A DNA stretch of 64,000 bases from CAZJAT01 sp964544145 (GTDB lineage: Bacteria > Hydrothermota > 32-111), in contig CAZJAT010000001.1 of NCBI GenBank assembly GCA_964544145.1, positions 46,798-110,797 on the forward strand, given 5' to 3'. Position 1 is the first letter of the stretch. Every line of letters begins with the position of its first letter. The notes under the pieces are model-generated. The model was given only the letters and a program-made list of their open reading frames with translations. It made no database searches and had not been told where the DNA came from. Of this stretch, positions 63,494 to 64,000 are shown piece after piece. Position numbers and translations under genes: made by a program.

Positions 63494-63496
63494 CTG

Positions 63497-63682
63497 TTAC
63501 CCCGTTATTAGCATTATGCCTCTTGCGATTATAAAATCAAATAATCCGATAATAATACCCATAATAATTGAAACCACTATGACGACAAATGTAGAACCCC
63601 ATAGGCTCTTTTTGTCCGGCATTACTACTTTTTTTAATTCAAATCTTACATCTACAAGATAGTTTTTAAATTTTTTCCACAT
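63497..63682 (-). CDS. secE: preprotein translocase subunit SecE
   Basis: SecE stabilises SecY in the protein-export channel. The 61-residue one-helix form has the amphipathic KNYLVDVRFELKKVVMPDKK segment and a single membrane helix (STFVVIVVSIIMGIIIGLFD). GAGGAG lies upstream of the ATG. It is between tRNA-Trp and nusG, as in many bacteria. Confidence 0.94.
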   Translation of the reverse strand: MWKKFKNYLVDVRFELKKVVMPDKKSLWGSTFVVIVVSIIMGIIIGLFDFIIARGIMLITG

Positions 63683-63698
63683 TTTTTTCTCCTCAAAG

Positions 63699-63772
63699 CA
63701 GGCCAGCAGGGATTCGAACCCCGAACATCCGGTTTTGGAGACCGGCGCTCTACCAATTAGAGCTACTGGCCT
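63699..63772 (-). tRNA. trnW: tRNA-Trp (anticodon CCA)
   Basis: The 74-base minus-strand sequence folds as a cloverleaf: acceptor stem AGGCCAG / CTGGCCT with discriminator G, D arm AGCTC---GAGC, anticodon stem CCGGT / ACCGG with loop CTCCAAA (anticodon CCA), and T arm CGGGGTTCGAATCCCTG. The 3' CCA is not encoded (CTT follows). It lies between rpmG and secE, a common location for tRNA-Trp. Confidence 0.97.
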
Positions 63773-63781
63773 GTTAATTCT

Positions 63782-63931
63782 CTATTTAGTCTCCTTATGC
63801 AATGTATGTGTTCTGCAGAAAGGACAGTATTTTTTTGTCTCAAGCTTCTCAGGATGCTTTCTCTTGTCCTTTGTTGATGTATAATTTTTTCTCTTACATT
63901 CAGTGCATGATAGAATAATGTTATCTCTCAT
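63782..63931 (-). CDS. rpmG: 50S ribosomal protein L33
   Basis: A 49-residue protein of the large subunit: MRDNIILSCTECKRKNYTST at the N-terminus and KYCPFCRTHTLHKETK at the C-terminus. Both CxxC pairs are kept, so this is the zinc-binding form of L33. It lies between tuf and tRNA-Trp. Confidence 0.95.
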   Translation of the reverse strand: MRDNIILSCTECKRKNYTSTKDKRKHPEKLETKKYCPFCRTHTLHKETK

Positions 63932-63946
63932 AAAAACATCCTTTAT

Positions 63947-64000
63947 TTATTCAATAATTTCAGTTACGACACCGGCACCAACAGTTCTTCCGCCTTCTCT
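63947..64000 (-). CDS. tuf: elongation factor Tu (partial, only C-terminus in window)
   Basis: The last 17 codons read REGGRTVGAGVVTEIIE and a TAA stop, the universal C-terminus of bacterial EF-Tu. The rest lies beyond the right edge. The order tuf-rpmG-trnW-secE-nusG-rplKAJL-rpoBC is the classical one. Confidence 0.95.
   Translation of the reverse strand, partial: REGGRTVGAGVVTEIIE

Noticed and set aside
1..64000. CRISPR arrays, insertion sequences, phage or toxin-antitoxin loci
   Set aside because: No regularly spaced repeats, transposase, integrase or phage genes were seen; the only repeats are the palindrome pair near 14841-15034 and the coding duplication at 30702-37407.

Overview
The window comes from an AT-rich (about one third G+C by eye) diderm bacterium. 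An outer membrane is implied by an ExbB-ExbD-ExbD-TonB set, several lipoproteins, a small barrel-like protein and two secreted proteins with C-terminal sorting-like (FlgD/Por-type) domains. The chromosomal core rpmG-tRNA-Trp-secE-nusG-rplKAJL-rpoBC-rpsLG-fusA is intact. Proteins of mixed FCB/WOR-3/Cloacimonadota/Chloroflexota flavour suggest an uncultivated anaerobic lineage near the FCB group or WOR-3. This placement is an inference; no rRNA is present. No CRISPR array, insertion sequence or phage gene was seen.

Layout. 1-1614: dTDP-sugar genes (rfbB, partial rfbA), minus strand. 1741-5637: a large class III cyclase-ATPase-TPR protein resembling mammalian soluble adenylyl cyclase, plus strand, divergent from rfbB; both appear to be leaderless. 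5687-12803: a lipid-related run on the minus strand (TetR regulator with a clear operator, nitronate monooxygenase, membrane protein, acyl-CoA synthetase, sodium:solute symporter, beta-propeller lipoprotein, barrel-like protein). 12836-18331: a membrane protein, a repeat lipoprotein, typA, and a Fur-box-controlled flavin oxidoreductase, with two inverted copies of a GC-rich palindrome around 14841-15034. 18442-24007: two convergent secreted proteins. 24316-26861: rpsT against the TonB system.

26868-42233 looks like one 15-kb minus-strand operon: gcvPB, a small protein, a MutL-type (glutamate mutase L) ASKHA ATPase, a barrel-sandwich/KOW-like protein, a four-gene membrane module present twice in tandem, a lipoate ligase/octanoyltransferase, a PATAN (DUF4388) protein, two roadblock-like proteins and two small membrane proteins. 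The duplicated module with its ATPase is the best candidate for an undescribed system. No glutamate mutase subunit is present, so the ATPase probably serves the membrane complex.

42316-49850: an EamA-like transporter on the plus strand faces an operon of Ser/Thr kinase with PEGA repeats, a DUF5683-like TPR protein, a lipoprotein, a GAF-sigma54 activator and bifunctional FtcD. The FtcD operon's terminator lies inside the opposing gene. 49971-64000: translation and transcription core genes, with intrinsic terminators between rplL and rpoB and directly in front of fusA, ending in the 3' end of tuf.
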